Below, piece after piece: positions 1 to 15,200 of a DNA stretch of 64,000 nucleotides. The first letter of the stretch is position 1; each line of letters begins with the position of its first letter. The notes beneath the pieces were generated by a model. The model worked only from the letters and a program-made list of their open reading frames with translations. It was not told the origin of the DNA and did no database searches. This DNA comes from Bilabrum cf. latius (lineage: Eukaryota > Bigyra: Bicosoecida > Bigyra > Bicosoecida): assembly GCA_965178125.1 (NCBI GenBank), contig OZ237735.1, positions 1,674,001 to 1,738,000 on the forward strand, given 5' to 3'. A program made the translations under genes and the position numbers.

Positions 1-218
1 CGGTCAAGCCATTGACTTTTCACGCTGCATTTTTAGCTGGAATCTGCCTTTGCCACTGTGCGACCACGCCGGCTCTGGATTGAAATTCTCCTCATCATTC
101 GAAATATGCTTCTTCAAATTCCGTCGTCGCGCCGCCGTGTTCCAGCGAGCAAGCACAGTTAGGCGCCTGGTCTCTTCGTCAGCAAGGCTGCCAGCTTCAA
201 CCTTCGGATTAGTTAAGT
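1..218. other. 5' flank of the giant gene
   Basis: No gene is supported here. An open frame that starts near base 50 has no recognisable product and runs out of frame into the giant gene. The stretch probably holds the promoter and 5' untranslated region of the gene starting at 219, but I recognise no motif in it. Confidence 0.4.
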
Positions 219-3200
219 ATGATTATCCTTCTACTGGCTGGATTTCTGCCTGCAGCTGTCGCTGGCCCGGTGACTGTGACCGAGGTCTCTCCGCGCTACG
301 GCAGTCTTGCTGGCGGACAGTTTGTACAGCTGAATGGCGACAACTTCCCGATCAACTCGTTTGAGGGTCAGACTCTGGTCTTTCTTGGCGAAGAATAGGC
401 TTGCGAAATCGACTGGTACCACACGACAGCAGACAGAATCGTCTGCCAGACTCATGCTGCAGCGCGCTCGGGCATGGCGGAATTCCCGCTGTCAGCGGCG
501 GTGTTCACGGACAACGCGTTCTTTTCCCGGTGCATTAATGATCGATGGCCAGAAAGATGCGAGTACCGCTACACGACGGACGAAACGACTCGAATGCTTC
601 GCAGCTTCGGTACAGGCAGCACAGAAGTGTGGATGGAGACGTCCGATCGCTATGCGAACCAATCAAGGGTACAGGTCACTAGCTCGGCTCATTGGGACAC
701 AGACGATATTGGTTCTGAAGTGTTTGGTAAGACGGCCGTGTCAGTAAGGATGAGCTCAGAGTCTCGCAGCTTCGGGTGCTCAATCGTGGACTCTGCCGGC
801 AACGACATCACCCGAGTTGATTCGAGACTCGGCAGGACGCGATTTATTTGCCAACACCGTATCGAGGATGCTGGAATGTACAACATAACCCTAAAACTGC
901 CGCGGTACGGAGACGCGATCTAGGACCCCGATGCTTTGCGAGTGTCTGCGGCTTCGCCAGTTTCGGAGGGCGCAGATACGACTCCGGTCAAGCTTTACAG
1001 TGTTGCAGCGCATCCTGTTATACATCGAATCAGTGCAAGGGCTAGCTCCCTGGCTGGGGGAGCTGAAATCTCGATCGATGGCGGTGGCTGGTCAGCAGAA
1101 GAGCAGGCAGCGGAAGTACTCGCTGCCGGGCTGCCGTGCACGATTGTTCGCCAGGCAGGCTCTCGAATCACCTGCAGAACCGCTTCATTTCCCGATCTCG
1201 ACTCGAGTTCCAACGGTGCTGCTGGTGGGGCTCCAAGTGAGGCATTCCCGACTCTAGGCGTGTGGTCGCAGGGTCAGGTCGCCGGCGTTGCGCTGGGCGG
1301 CACCTCGGCCGGTGATAATCTTGCAGGAGTGCTGCCAGGGGACGTCCGGCTGTTTGCAGGTGGCCAGGGCGTACTGCAAGAAGTATGGTGGGGCGTTTCC
1401 GGTCCTCCGGGCGGCGACGCCTTCGCTGCCGACAGTGCGTTCGATAGCATGGAAGCAGCGGGTGCACGCCGCAATGCCTCGCTGGAGCCCGTGTTCCCGC
1501 AGGAATGGACCGATGCAGTGGAGTCGGCGCGGCAATCATCGCACGGCTACCAGCTGGCAGTACAGAGGGGCCAGCTGCCTCCAGTTGGACCGCACCCGAA
1601 CGGCTCCGCACAGCTCCCGCCCCGCGAGCCCGATCACGTGGACACGCTGAGATCATTCGAGGCAACGACGAGAGCCCTGTGGGATGAGCATTTCCCTGGA
1701 GTCAGCGATGTGGAGGAAGAATAGTACGGCCTTGGGGACAGCTACTACCAGCGTCTCACCTCGCTGTTCACCCCACCCGTGACGGGCAACTATTCCTTCG
1801 TGCTTGTCTCCGACGATTGGAGCGAGCTGTACATTGCGGGGTGCGCCCAGCCGGGGGTGCTAGGCAGCGATAGGATGGATACATTCAACCTTTCAGCGCC
1901 GGGGCGCCGTGTCGCATGGCTCAGGGGCCGCCTCTCAGACCACATCAACTCCTTCCACCGTGACGGCTCCTTCGAGTCTGCCCCCATCGAGCTGAGTAGA
2001 GGACAGCCGTGCAGGATCACTGCGCTCCACTGGGAAAACAGCGGGGTGGATCACTTGAAGGTGGGCGTGAGGCTGCTGGAAGGGATCCAAGGACTAGACG
2101 AGAACCGCACAGCGGATGCCGTGCAGGACGAGGGCCAGCTGCACGTGAGGTCCGACGCAACCCTTGAGACGTACATAATGGACTACCCAGACCCGCAGCC
2201 AGAGGGGCAGCAGGAGGCGGACCTCGGCGCCGCCGTGGGTGCAGGGTACGCTGCCGTTGAAGATGCGGATGGAGAGACTGCTGCTTCGAGCAGTCCCCTA
2301 TCAGGTCAAGCCCTCTCACAGGACTAGAAAACGGTTGGTGAGTACTTCCGAGTGCACTGGGGCAATCGCACGACTGCACCCATTCGCACTGACGCCGTCA
2401 ACGTGGAGGTTGAGGAGGCGTTCCGCGCTATTCTGCAGGGGCGGTGCGAACGGAGCAGGTGGCACGCCGGCTCGGGCCAGCTCGCGCGCCTCGTCAGGAC
2501 AGAGTACCCTACCGATCCCGATGGCTAGGCCCACGGGGAAGGCGCGGAGGCGCGGCACTCGACCATATCGGATGGGAACGGCGTGCTCTAGGCGTATGAG
2601 ATTGACTCCTTCGAGGGCCTCAGTGACGACACGCGAGGCCTGTGGAGCTGGGGCGACGAGGCTGAAGCCAACGCCGTTGATCCGTTCTGCGGGCAGTTCA
2701 GCATGTTCCTGCCAACAGCGCGTGGACGGGACTTTGAAATGTGGGGTGGCAGGGTGCGTGGGAAGGCAGAGCCCTGGTTCACGGCGTCTGGGTACTCACT
2801 AGACACCTACTAGCACGTTTGTGGAGCGTTCCGAGTGCCTGCTGCCGAACTGGATCACCGCGGTCGATACGAAGAACCGGACACGACGGCGTTCCTGCGT
2901 ATTGACGTGATCGACGGCGCTGTGTCAAGGCCTTCCACTATAACTGGCCTGATTGCACTGCACGACCGCGACTTTGACGTCAGGAAGGCATTTGGCGACA
3001 GTGATCGATTTGATTTCCCAGTTTGGGGGAGGTGGACAAACGCCGTCCGGGCAGATGGAACCTGGCAACACTCATGCTTTCCCTTAGCAAGCGCTGTACG
3101 AAGTGCTCTAACTGGGCCCTCTGCAATGGTGCAAGAGCCGCGGGTAGTGCGGATCGCATTCGACTCACCGTGGTAGTCGAGCACGGAGCAGGACCAGGAG

Positions 3201-6200
3201 CGCCAGCGTGGTCTGCCCAGGTTTGTGGGCGGGCCCCTGTGGGTGGATGAGTTCTCTGTGGTGGCTGGGGGTCCAATTAACGTGACATAGGACCATTCCG
3301 TGCCAAGTGCCCTGGCAGGAGAGTGGCGAGAGTCGACGGAGCAGGGCAAGCAGTACGTTGAATTCGTGGATGTTTCAGCTCTGCAAGACTCAGGTCGCTC
3401 TCGAAGGGAATCGGACGAAGAGGTGCACTTCGAGGACGACGCATTCGTGCCTGCACTGCCCACTTCACTCGCTTAGACGACCTATCCAGCTGCGCTCGCC
3501 TTCTCTAACGTTGGATTGCGGCGTCGCCGCATCCAGGTGCACGCAGCCGGGTGCATGCACGACCTACCACGCATGCGGTTTGAGGCAGTTTCAGTGGAGT
3601 TTGCAGAAGATTTGATCGCGCGGATGGCCCACGGGCGGGCCAGAGGCAAGCCATGGGGCCTTCCGCCGGTCATTCATGCCCTCACAACGGATGCCACGTT
3701 TGGTGAGGATGGAGCACTGCAGCAGCTCAACCATACGGAGGTGGAGGCGCGGAGCATCGTCGATGCCTTGCTATTGCAGGAACAGCTTGCATCCATGAAC
3801 CCGACGTCGGCTGAGTACGGCGAGTTGCTATCGCGGTAGAGCCACGCTGGTAATCTCCTGGATGAGTCCAGCAGCAGGGACAGCAGCAGCCGCAGCCTGC
3901 TGGCACAGAACAGCATGCTCGTTGGCCGCTCGATCTCCGGCATGGAGGCAAGCGCGACTCCGTTTGGAACCACTGATGCTGTGCTTAGAGTGATGGCGGA
4001 GATTGCAGCCGGGGAGAGCCAGGGCAGCACGATCCGTCGTGCTGCCCAAGTGGCAGCGGCGCAGATCCGTGGACTGGCAGCCGGTGGATTCTCCGTGTCC
4101 TGGCGGGATACTGCAGCGCCTCCTCTTGGAGGGTAGTTCAGACTGGCTGCACTTGCCACGCAATGGGATCGCCTCTATCACACGCCGCTGCAGGCGTGGT
4201 AGTGGCGCGAGTACCTCGCGGGTAGAGATGGATCATGGGAGCAGCTAGCCTTCGGACTCACCGTGCAGACGACACGGGAGACTTACGTTTCTGACCTGCT
4301 CGAGCTTATTCGGGCAGGACTGAACGTACAAGACCAGGCTGTATGGCTTTATGAGCTTGTCATCAGGAGCAACGCAACCGTATCGTTGCGCGAGTTGCTG
4401 CAAGGCGGGCAGCTGCGGCCTCATCATCCCGTCAAGCAGTTTGTTGACGCGATGGAGGGCGCACTGGGGAGCTCTGGAATGCTCGATGCAATGGCGGCCT
4501 ACAACGTCTCAGTCCTTGCCACACAGCCGCTTCTCGTAAATGCTTCCACGAGGCTCCTTGAGCTGGCTCTAGGTGAGTCTGGGCCGATCGGACACGGTGT
4601 GCAGCTGCAAGTGGAGCAAGACACATGCTTTTCCAAGACATGGAGGGTTAAATATCTGGGTACGGCATCGGACAGACCAAATCTATACGGGATCGATTGG
4701 GACCTATTGCAGGGCAGGAATCCATCGGTGCACTACTCGGATGAAGTGGATGGCGGTGTGTTTTGGAGACCGATTGCACCCGAGTCTCTACGGGTGCTGC
4801 ATGCCACCCCGCAGGTGACGGTTCGGCATCGCGAATCTGGGCTGTGGGCCGTCTGTGACGGTGACAGGGCTACGGATGAAATTTCAGACGGTGAGGCATC
4901 TGTCCCGCTGTTTGAACTACCAGGTCCCGGCGCGCTTGCATCGCAGGCGCAGGTATCTGGGCCTGCGGCCGCTGCGATGTCGCGTCACGGAGGAGCGTGC
5001 ACGTATGTCTACGCAGCATCGGCAGGCCCCACTGTCGAATCAGTGAGCCCTTCATCGGGCCCAGTCGGCACGGAGATAACCGTATCTGGTTCGCGGTTCG
5101 AGGCCGACGCAAGCGGGGCCGGGAACGAGGTCACGATCGGTGGGGTCTTGTGCAAGCCCTCCGCCGCGTCTACTGCCACCACCATCAAGTGCACGCTGGA
5201 TGCCGTGCAGTCCGCCGGTTAGTATGCCGTTCGCGTTCGTGTTGTGCGGCGGGGTCTAGCAAAAAGCTCCAACGCGACGCACCCGCCCATGTTCAGGCTC
5301 GAAGGTCGCATTGAGAGCATCACCGGCGCCGTGGTCGGGTACGGTGGCGATTTGGACCGTGTAGATGCTGCTGCAACTGGGGATCTGGAGGGTGTCCTGT
5401 CGACAGTCGCGGGCGGACGCCTCTTGACTGTCAGCGGCACTGCATTGCCTGTCCTTGCGCCTGATGCTTCGGGCAAGGAGCTCGTGGCTGGTGCTGAAGA
5501 CGCTCCAGCTGGAAGAGACCGCATCGACGTGCAGCTGGCCATCAGCTTTGATGCGATGGCAGCTGCATTCAGTTCACCACCTGGTAGCGCTCCATCAGTG
5601 CAAGACCGTAGTGCTGCTGCAAGTGCTGCTGGAGTGAATGAAGGAGACTCATTGCGTCTGGCAGTGCCTGTGGTATGGTCGAATGGAACAACAGCATTGC
5701 TGGTGGCACCTGCCCTGCCTGACGCTCTCGCCGCCAGAATGCTTGCGATAGAGGCTTCACCTAGTTTCATGGGCCTCGCTGGAGACCTAGACTTTGTGTC
5801 AACACCTTCCGGAAACGATGCTCGCAATAGCTGGCCGCATCCTTAGGCAGTCACGGTGCGTGCTCCCCCTGCCATTCGCTATCCGGCGGGGCCTGGTGTC
5901 GTGGCAATTACGGATGCCTCAATGGACGTTGTGAGTGGTGCCGGCGGCGAAACCTTGCAACTGACCATCAAGGAGTCCCTGGAAACTGCGAGTAGCAGCT
6001 TGACAGCCGAGCCATTCGTGTACTAGTGGCTTGAAGCCGCCCACTCGACTTGCGCATGCATGGGCTCCGATTTCTGGGAGTCCCAGTATGCTGGTGATTA
6101 CGGGTCATTGCCCCCTTCCATTTGCGGGGCTGGAGTGTTCGGCGGGTCTCACGTGTCTGGGGTCGGATTCGGTGGCAGAGCCTCGTGGGTCGATTCGGCA

Positions 6201-9200
6201 GCAAGTCCGTGCCTTGGCATCATCGGAGGTGGCGGGCCTGGCACCAGGCAGTGCGAAGCGGCTGCTGACCGGTTTGGAGCCAGAGCTCTGCTCAAACGCC
6301 ATCGAGCCGCGAGAAGTAATCTCCAGGAGGCAATCGCTGCTCGGGACCAGGGCGCAAGTGCCAACTAGGACCATGTGCTCGTACGCGGCATCGATTCTGC
6401 GGCGCTGGGATGCTCTTCTTACCGTGCTGACTTTGGGATGTCTTCCATGCTGGTCACAACGATGCTTGGCCCCTTGCAACTATCTACTGCGGGAATTCAG
6501 CAAGCTTTCGGAACGGAGGAAGAAGGAATCGGGGCAGATGATGAGACTACAGCGGATGGAACCGAAGTGCCAGCACTTGGCTTGACGACACCCAGCGGGA
6601 GCGTCGTAGTCGGTGGAGCCGCATGCCGCATCATCTCATCGAACACGACAGTGGTATCGTGCATGGTACCGCCTCACCCTGAACCTGCTTCCAAAGTGCT
6701 TCCGGTATCGCTGTACCTCCCTGGCGTTGGTGTTGTGCCCCGGAGACAAGAGCGCACACCGATTGCGTCGGAATCCCGCACGCAATCAGAGGATGAGATC
6801 CCCGGTCCTTCTACCGTGCTGCCTGGCCTTATGACCAGCTTGTCCGTGTCTGCCGTCAGCCCGTCATCAGGTGCGGTAGCGGGTGGCACCGTGGTGACGA
6901 TTATTGGGACCGGCTTCATGGGGGGCTACTCGGAAACGACCGCCAACGATTCGATCTTCGATTTTTCCTCGGAAGAATGCCAGCATTTGCAGGTCACAAT
7001 TGGTCCGACTCTTCTGTGCCAGGTGCAGAGCTGCTCCGAGGACAAAATCACCTGCGTCACGGAGAACCGAGCTGGCGTACCGGCGGCTGTGGACAACTCA
7101 GGAAGGAACACCGAGTTCGGTCTGGGCTACCAGTTCTCATCTCGAGAGGTCCGGGTGGAGGCTGGTGGATTCCTGCGAATCGCATGGACAGCGACACAGT
7201 ACACCGGCACGAAGCACGGTTTCACGCTAGCCACAAGAGAGGCGCCAAGAGAGCCAGGGCTACCTGCTCCTGCAGGATTTGCTTCGCCTTTCTCCCGCGA
7301 TGGGTCTTTTTGGCAGTGGTTTCCGTCGCCTGGCACGTACAACATTACCAGTAGCTCATATGGCTGGCTAAATTTCTCAGGGACTGTCAATGTACTGCCC
7401 TTGGCGGCAAGTTCACTGCCAGTTCGCGTTGTTGTTGCAGGGGTAGAGGCGAAGCATGCTGCAGGATCGATCGAAAATGCGACCGACGTGTAGGTTGCCA
7501 GTGTATCGTCAAGGTGTGCTGCGGTCCATGGAACTGGTAATGGCAGAGATAACTCGACCCGCCTCTCATTCACGTATGACCCTGACATGTCACCAACTTT
7601 GCAGTCAGTTGGATTTGAAGGACTGTTGCGGTCCAATGCATCAGCGGCCGCAAAGCGACTGCTTAGCCGGGAATTCGATGATGAAGACCTAAACAGGTGG
7701 AGAGGATGTGGCAGAGGCCCCCATCGGCCAGCTGCCTGTCCGTTCCTACGAATCTGCGCAGCGGACCCTTGGCTCGCGCCACAGCAGTGCCGGGGCCCGC
7801 GGGGATCGATCCTGCCCACTACATGGCGAATGGACGCAACGCCTGATGGTATGGGCAGATAGTCTTCAGACGAGAGTCTCTACTCGACTGCATTCTCATC
7901 CAGCACTCCGTGTGAGGCGTTGTTCCTCAGGGGAAAGAGGCTCGTGCAGCTGAGCCCAGCAGCAGCGGCCAACGCTGAGGCCAGTGCAGTCACGATCGGA
8001 GGGTTTAAGCAGTCTTCGAGCATCAACCTGCGAGACGCGCTCGAGAGCGGTGATGCCCTGTCTGGGCCTCGAGTATAGCTCAGACGTATAAAGGCAGGCT
8101 ACGACGAGGCCATCGTTCGGGGGGGCATGTACGGCAACCACGGGTACACTCAACCGTTCCAATTTGAAGGACATCAGTTTGACCTAGGCATGCATGGCAA
8201 TGCGACTGCGGACGCCCTTGTTGCTGGTGCCTCAACCATCTGCGCTCATATCGACGTTGCTTTCCGTTGGCCCTCCGCTAGTCAGCTCGGCACCGACGCC
8301 GATGTTCTCGTGCGCTGCGCGCTGCCTTGTGAGGCGGCTGCCCAAGCAGCTGCCTCGCAGCTGTCCAGCTCAGAGAGGTAGGTTGTGCAAGCCGCCTTCC
8401 CAAGCAGCCCATTACCGGCTGGTTCGTATTAGGTGCGGCTACAGGTTGCCAGCGCCCGTGACCTGATCGGAGCTTGCCCGACCTCGCCGGAGATAGCCAC
8501 AAGCACTGGGCTTGCTTCGATTGAGAACGGTTGGGGCTCTGACGTCGTCACCGTGGTGCCCGTTGTGCGAGGCACGGCTCCTCTATCCATGGGAGGGCGC
8601 ATGAATGCTGCAAGGGGAATGCGGACATAGGATTTAAAAGAAGGATTGGACGCTGCCATGGTCCAAGCCGCATGCGCGCTGCTCGGAGAAGGGGCGCCTG
8701 CGTTCGCTTGTGCTGAATCATCAGACTGGCAGAGCGCACGCTCCAGCAATTACCGGTCACTTGTGCTTACACTTTCGCCTGAGTCGAGCTACTCTGGTGG
8801 AATCACATCTGGTTCAGCTGCAGGCGGGCAGCTATTGCTATTGAGTGGGTCTGGCTTTTCGACTCGCATCTATGACACAGACGATGATGGTGACGGACTG
8901 CCGGATTCTTCGGCTCTGGGACACGGCGGTGCATCAGGTCGCGTGCGGCTTGTACCACGCGCAGATTCGCAGCTGGCTGCGGGAGACGGCAGCATGGTCA
9001 AGGATCTGACTGTCGATGGCAATGAGGTCAGAATTGGGACTGCACCGTGTCGCTTGGTCGGTGCAACTTCAGGTGGTCTCCTTTGCATCACCCAGCCGCC
9101 TCGTGATAATGGTGCCGTGGCTGCCCTGATGGAGTCTGCCCCTGTTGGTCTGTGGAGGTTCCACGATTGCGGCGTCAGCCATGAAATCCGTGGTTTGGCC

Positions 9201-12200
9201 CAGTTCGACGATGAGCTTGCCCTGGCACACCAGCACACGGCAGCATCTATAGCAATCGGAAGAGTAGGTGGCAGCAGCACGACTGGAGTGGGTGGCTCGC
9301 TTGAGAAGAAGACCGGTGCTAAGTGCGGCTCGTGTCGGCTCGGTTGCCCGACCGCGGGGTCCTCTTTGGGCTCTGGCAGGGGTGGGACCATTCACTACTA
9401 CTATGGTGGGAGTGGCGTGCGCGATTCCAATCCGCGCGGTGGCATACTGCTGCAGGAGCGGGGCGTGTCTGCCAAACTCGGATTCGGTGCATCCGACGTA
9501 TCGGTGTCATTTGATGGAGGATCCTTTGCCCGAGTCATGCAGGCAAGCACGCTCACACAAGATTCTATCCCTACAGCGCCGCTGAGCCTATTAGGTGCGG
9601 ATCCTTTTGGTGCGCTCCTCGCTTTGGAATCAATCAACGGATCGGTGCCGCACCCCAAGACCAACTTCGAAACTGCCGAGCTTGTGAACATGGCCAAGTT
9701 GCTCAAGGGTGTCGGTTACCAGGCAAGTAATGCCACGGCAGAATCAGCTCGAGATGCAGCAGTCTCACGCTGGGTGAACACTGGGGCCGAGCCGCGATAC
9801 CCTGACGTATGCGCTTCGTGGCTGGCGCGTAATGGTTCATTCTCTGCCCAGGCCTGGGTGAAGCCTCGCCATTTCAATGCGACGATGGATGCTAGGCTTG
9901 CACACGAGCTGATCAACGCTTCCGAGCGGCTGATCTCATCTGCAGGTCAATCTCCATCTGCCTCAGGAGTTGGCACCATCGTGGATGCCGCCGAATCGGC
10001 CGCCTTGGCTGCTGGTGACGCCAATTAGGACGGCCATGCAGACATGTGGCGATTTGTCCTCGGTAACATGCCTGTGTCTCGTCACGGCCCTTCGCGCGGT
10101 TATGCCATCTGGCTGGACCCAGCTGGGTACGCAGAGGCATGGCTCGGGCTCGGAGTGGATCCTGAAGCGCTTATGAAGGATGGCAAAGCGACGAGCGACG
10201 GTGCTGACGTGCTAGTCACTTGCTCAGCTGCAGCAGCAGCCATCGGAAGTACCGTGAACCAATTGGCTCTCGGTGGAATTGGGGGCTCTGTGTAGCACAC
10301 AAACTAGCTAAAACAGCTGGCGTCCAGCTACGCTGCCCGGCTGGTCTCGAACGGCAAGGCACAGCAAGCTGCCGAGAGTGTTGCTGCCGGACTTTTTCAT
10401 CCGTGGACTGTATGCGAGGAGGGCGGAGCGGCACTGCTGCGTATCAGTGGGACTCACTATGCGCCGGCGCAGCGGAGGTGGATGTTCGCTGCGGTGCACA
10501 GCCAGACGCCTGTCTCTGTGGGAAGCGATTTCTCTCTGCTGACCCTGAGCTATCACGATGGCTCTGCAGCTACCCGAGCCGAGACCCAGTTCCCGTGGGG
10601 CCGCGAGCAAGCGCCTCAGCCGAGCCTGCCCGAGCTGACGCTACTGGTGGATGGCACGGCCGCCGGAGCTATCCAACTTGATCCGGAGTTTGACCAAGTT
10701 TACATGCCAGCTTGCGAGGGGCAACTGTTCAATTCCGTGCGACCCGCCGCGCAGGATCCGAACAATGCCCCAGACCCCTCAGGCACGGAAGGTGACCTTT
10801 ACATTGGGTAGATTGGGCCGGCTTTCGAACTTCGCGTTGATATTCTGTAGCACGTGGTCGCAGGGGCAGGCATCGCTCCAGATGCGGCGATGGGGTCCTT
10901 CTGGCAGTCAGGAGAGGCAGCCGCTCGATTCCACAGAGTTGGCAACTACTCCGGCCACATCGCAGAGGTCGCCATCTTTGACCACGCCTTGGCCGCAGGA
11001 GTATCCAGGCGCGTGGCGGCTTTGGCTAGATCTGAGCTGCAGTACATAAACGTTCGAAGTGGTCCGTTTTCGGCAGAGTGTGCCGTGCCCGTGCCCAAGG
11101 CTGGCCTAACGGTCAGCTCCATCGATGATGTGGTAGCATCTGCAGCCCACGCAGCTGACTGGGTCGGATCAGGTTGTGTGTATCAGCACAGCATCGCACG
11201 TACGCCGGTAGTAAGGTCTGTCGCACCAATCACAGGATCTGGCGCAACCTCGGCCCCTCTCTCGCAGCGGACGGTGTTTATAACTGTCGATTCGCTCCCG
11301 ATTCCGCTTGAGAACGTGAACAACGAGACTGTGCGTGTGTCCCTCGTGAACCCGGATGCTGGTCCCTCGTATGACCTTGGGTGCAATGTTATTGGTGCTG
11401 CAGAGCTTCATCGCGATGCGACACCCTCTTGGCGGGTGCTTCTTGCGGATGACCTGGATGACAGTGATTTTGCAGCCTATGTTCAAAGCAACCTGGGTCT
11501 AATGACGGGCCCAACTTCAACGCTGAACTCGGGCTAGTACCTGCGGCGGACATGGAGCGGAACGAATGGCTCCGCGTTGAGGGCTCCTAGTGGATACTTT
11601 CATTCGGCAGTTCGTCGCACTGCAGTTGCATGCATCGCCGAGCCTGGCGTGGGAGCATGGTATGACGTCCACTTGAGCGTGAACGGCGTCGGTGCAGCAG
11701 CGACAGTGTGCGCCGAAGATCAGTTCTCAGGGTCTGGCCGTGCCGATGGTGTTACTGTCGCTTTGAATCGTCTCAAAGCAGCCGAACGCACAATTTAGTA
11801 GCTCGGTGGCAGCGAGGCTGGTGCAGGCGTTGCTCTGGCCGATCAGCCAAGGGGGGGCCTCGGCTCTCACTACAGCTCGGCAGTTTTTTCCGGCTGTCGG
11901 ACACAAACTCCGCCCGTTTGGCCGAATGAGTTCTTTGGAGATACGGTTCTGCCGATTGACCTGATCCGATCAGTGAGGTACACTCTTGGCTCTCTCGATG
12001 AGGTGACTTCCCCCGCACAGTGGAGGCAGCAGATCGTGATCAGTGACGTGTCTCCCTCAGAAGTCAGTCTCATGGGTGGTTCGACATTGACCATTAAGGG
12101 ATCCGGCTTCACAGACGACTACCGGGAGGCCACAGTCCTGCTTGGAAGGCGCTTTGACTGCCCGGTCATAAGCGCAGCACCGACCGAGATAAAGTGTGTG

Positions 12201-15200
12201 GTTCCCCCGCTCATCGGGCCCGAGGGACCCGTTGATGGTGCTAGCAGCTACATGCGGGGTGCGACGAACGCACACTGGTTGCAGCCGCGCCACGCCTTCG
12301 ATAGTTCGTAGTCTGCGCCTGTGAGTGAGTCTTCGTTGATCGCTATTGTCGACACTTCGAGTCTATTGAACACAACGACTCACCACTACTGGTGGGCAGA
12401 CCCCGGCCAGTCGGGCGAGTGGAACAGCACTGGTCCTCTGTCTGTGACAGTGACAGTTTCTCCTTTTGTTGAGAGGCACCGCACCCAAGGTCTTCGCGCC
12501 ACTTTTTTCATGCACAACTCGTATCCAGCTGACCGCCCCTAGTTCCCTGAGACGATTGACCCTATCGTTGGGGCACCATGGGGTCCCGTGGACAACAGCT
12601 CCATTCAGCCGCTTGGCGACTCCCGTTGGACTAGCGACATCCAGGCAATCCTCGAGGGATACATTTTGATTGACGTGCCAGGTGACTACAAATTCTTCCT
12701 CGAGTGCGACGATGGCTGTACGATGGGTGTCGGGCCTGGTACGGCAGGCAGGAGAGAAGGCTCTCTCAGCCGGATGCACGACTAGGTTTCTGCAGTTGAG
12801 CTGACCAGCGGTGAAACTGTCTTCTACCGCGAAATCATTGACAACTCGGGCTGGCATGGCCGACAAGAGCGCAGTAGTGCTGAAGCACTGTCAATGCGAG
12901 GAGGTTCCATTCCTGTCCGCATCGAGTACTAGCAGGGGAACCATGACTCCTATCTCTCCCTGCGTTGGGAGTGTGAGTCTTGCGGTATCGAGAAGCAACC
13001 CATCCCCGCCAACAACTTGGTCCATTTTGATGGTCCGGAGCGCAGCCCACTTGTGGCTTCAACCCTTGTTGGTGCTGACGCTGAAGCAGCCGCTTCGGAA
13101 TCGACTGCAGATCTGCCATCATTTGTACCACCACACGTCGGAGGATTGTAGTTCTCGGTAAGAGCCACACCTGTGATTCACTCAGTTTCGCCTCAATCTG
13201 GTGGGTATGGCTCTGTGATCACAATCTCTGGAGAGCGGCTATCTGCCGCTAGTGGTGGCTCTCGTGTGTCCATCGGTGGCGTGTTGTGCGCAATTCAGAC
13301 TGAATCTGCGACTGAAATTACTTGCACAGTAGGTAGGCAGGCCGCTGGGTAGTACCATATTGCTGTACATCACAGCATTCTTGGGTACGCAGCTGCCCTC
13401 TCGCGGAATGTGTCGGTGTTTGCGCACATGCTGGAGGTTACATCAGCGCCAAGCCCAGGCATTGTTGGACTTGGCGGAGGATCAATGTTGACGATCCACG
13501 GTAAGGGGTTCGACTCCAGTGACCAGCCTCGTTGTGTAGTTTCGATGCTGCCACCAGAGGACTAGTCCAGGGCACAGCCGCAGCACAGAAGCGATGCTGA
13601 CGCCTCTCTGTCCGGATTGCTCGGCGGGTCAAACGAAGCTGCCCTCACATTCAATGACGATGTGATTAGCTGCTTGGAAACTGACAGTGATGCGTCCTCT
13701 AGAAGCCCAACTCTGGGCGTGAGGTCGTCTGCTATTCATACACGCTTGTCGTCACGGGTCATGTCCGACGCTGAAGCTGAAGCGGGGATTTTTGCGTCCA
13801 GCTTGGCAGAGAGCTGGTCGCAGCCCGGCCTATCTCAATTAGTCACCGTTTGCGGGTTACCATGCTCTGTAATGACGGTTTCGTACTCAGAGATTAAATG
13901 CGAGCTCCCATCCCTCGTTCCCACAGAGTACCTTGCACCCAACCAGAGCACCAGCTAGGTTGCAGCGGACTCCAATGCTGCACGGCTTGAGCGTCATCTG
14001 GTGGTATCATCAGAAGCCGGGAGTTCCGTATCTGACTCGGTGAATGGCGCCTTGGTACTCCAAGGGAACCCTGGATCCAGATGGTACGACACTCAGGATA
14101 CCGCGATTGAGTTCACGCGAAATGCGCAGGGCTCGCTGCAGGTGCAGTGCAGTGTCAAAGTGTCCATAGCTACGGCAGGACCATCTCTATCTGGGGTCTC
14201 TAGCCCTTAGGTAACACTGGAGTCTGTATTGAGGGCCTCTCGTGCTCTTGCGATCGGCGCTCGGCCTCAGGAACAGGATCGTCACGAACCACATGTCGTT
14301 GCAGCTGCCGCCATCAGCGCGCGCGAGCAAGCAGAGGCCGCTTCGGCCCGTGCTGGGACTCGCCAAGTCAGCCCATTGCTCGTGCAGACAACGACTACCG
14401 CAGCGAGCATGATCACGTTTGCCGCCGAGTTGACTCCGGTGGTCCGCGGCATCTCGCCTTCACTCGGAGGCACGGCTGGAGGAACCATGGTCACGGTCCG
14501 TGGATCCAGGCTTTTCCCGGCCAACAAGGATACCAGCGGGATTCTGGCCTCCATCGACGGGGTGCCTTGCGTGGTTCAATCTGGCTCTGCGCAGGAATCA
14601 TCGTCAGGGTAGGCCTCGCAGCAGTCCTTCGTGTGCAGGACTGGCAGACACACCTACACGCCCGAGTCCACCTTGTCGGTTGTCCTTGCTCCAAGTCAAG
14701 CTGGCACCGCAGCATCGTCCCAGCCTTCGGGCCGTGCTGTTCAATTTCGTTCCCGTTTTAGGTATGTTGACCGGTTCAGCTCGCGGTACACGTGGGGCGG
14801 CGAGTCACCGCCGACAGAAGGTCAGTCTATCGTGGTACGCGAAGGGCAGACCCTACTGCTTGACACGTCCCCTCCCCAGCTGAAGCTTGTGCTGGTGGAA
14901 GGTGGTAGCCTTGTCTTTGATCCGGACGCCACTTCTCCTATTCGCTTAGATGCAGAATACATCTTTGTCGACAAGAACGGCAGGGTGGAAGCGGGAACAG
15001 AGGACGAGCCGTATCTGGGGAGAGCCGTGATCACCATGCACGGCACCTCGCGCTCGCCCTAGATTCCTCTGTACGGAAACAAAGTACTGGCAGTCCGTAG
15101 GGGAACGCTAGATCTGCACGGACGCCCCGTCAGGCACTCCTTCACTCGACTAGCATGCACAGCCGTGCCCGGAGAAAAGGTGTTGCTGCTGCAAGACGAC

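Noticed and set aside
11530-11810. UAG as leuc­ine, as in some nuclear and mitochondrial codes
   Set aside because: Not excluded, but most UAG sites are at polar or turn positions rather than hydrophobic-core ones, so glutamine is preferred.
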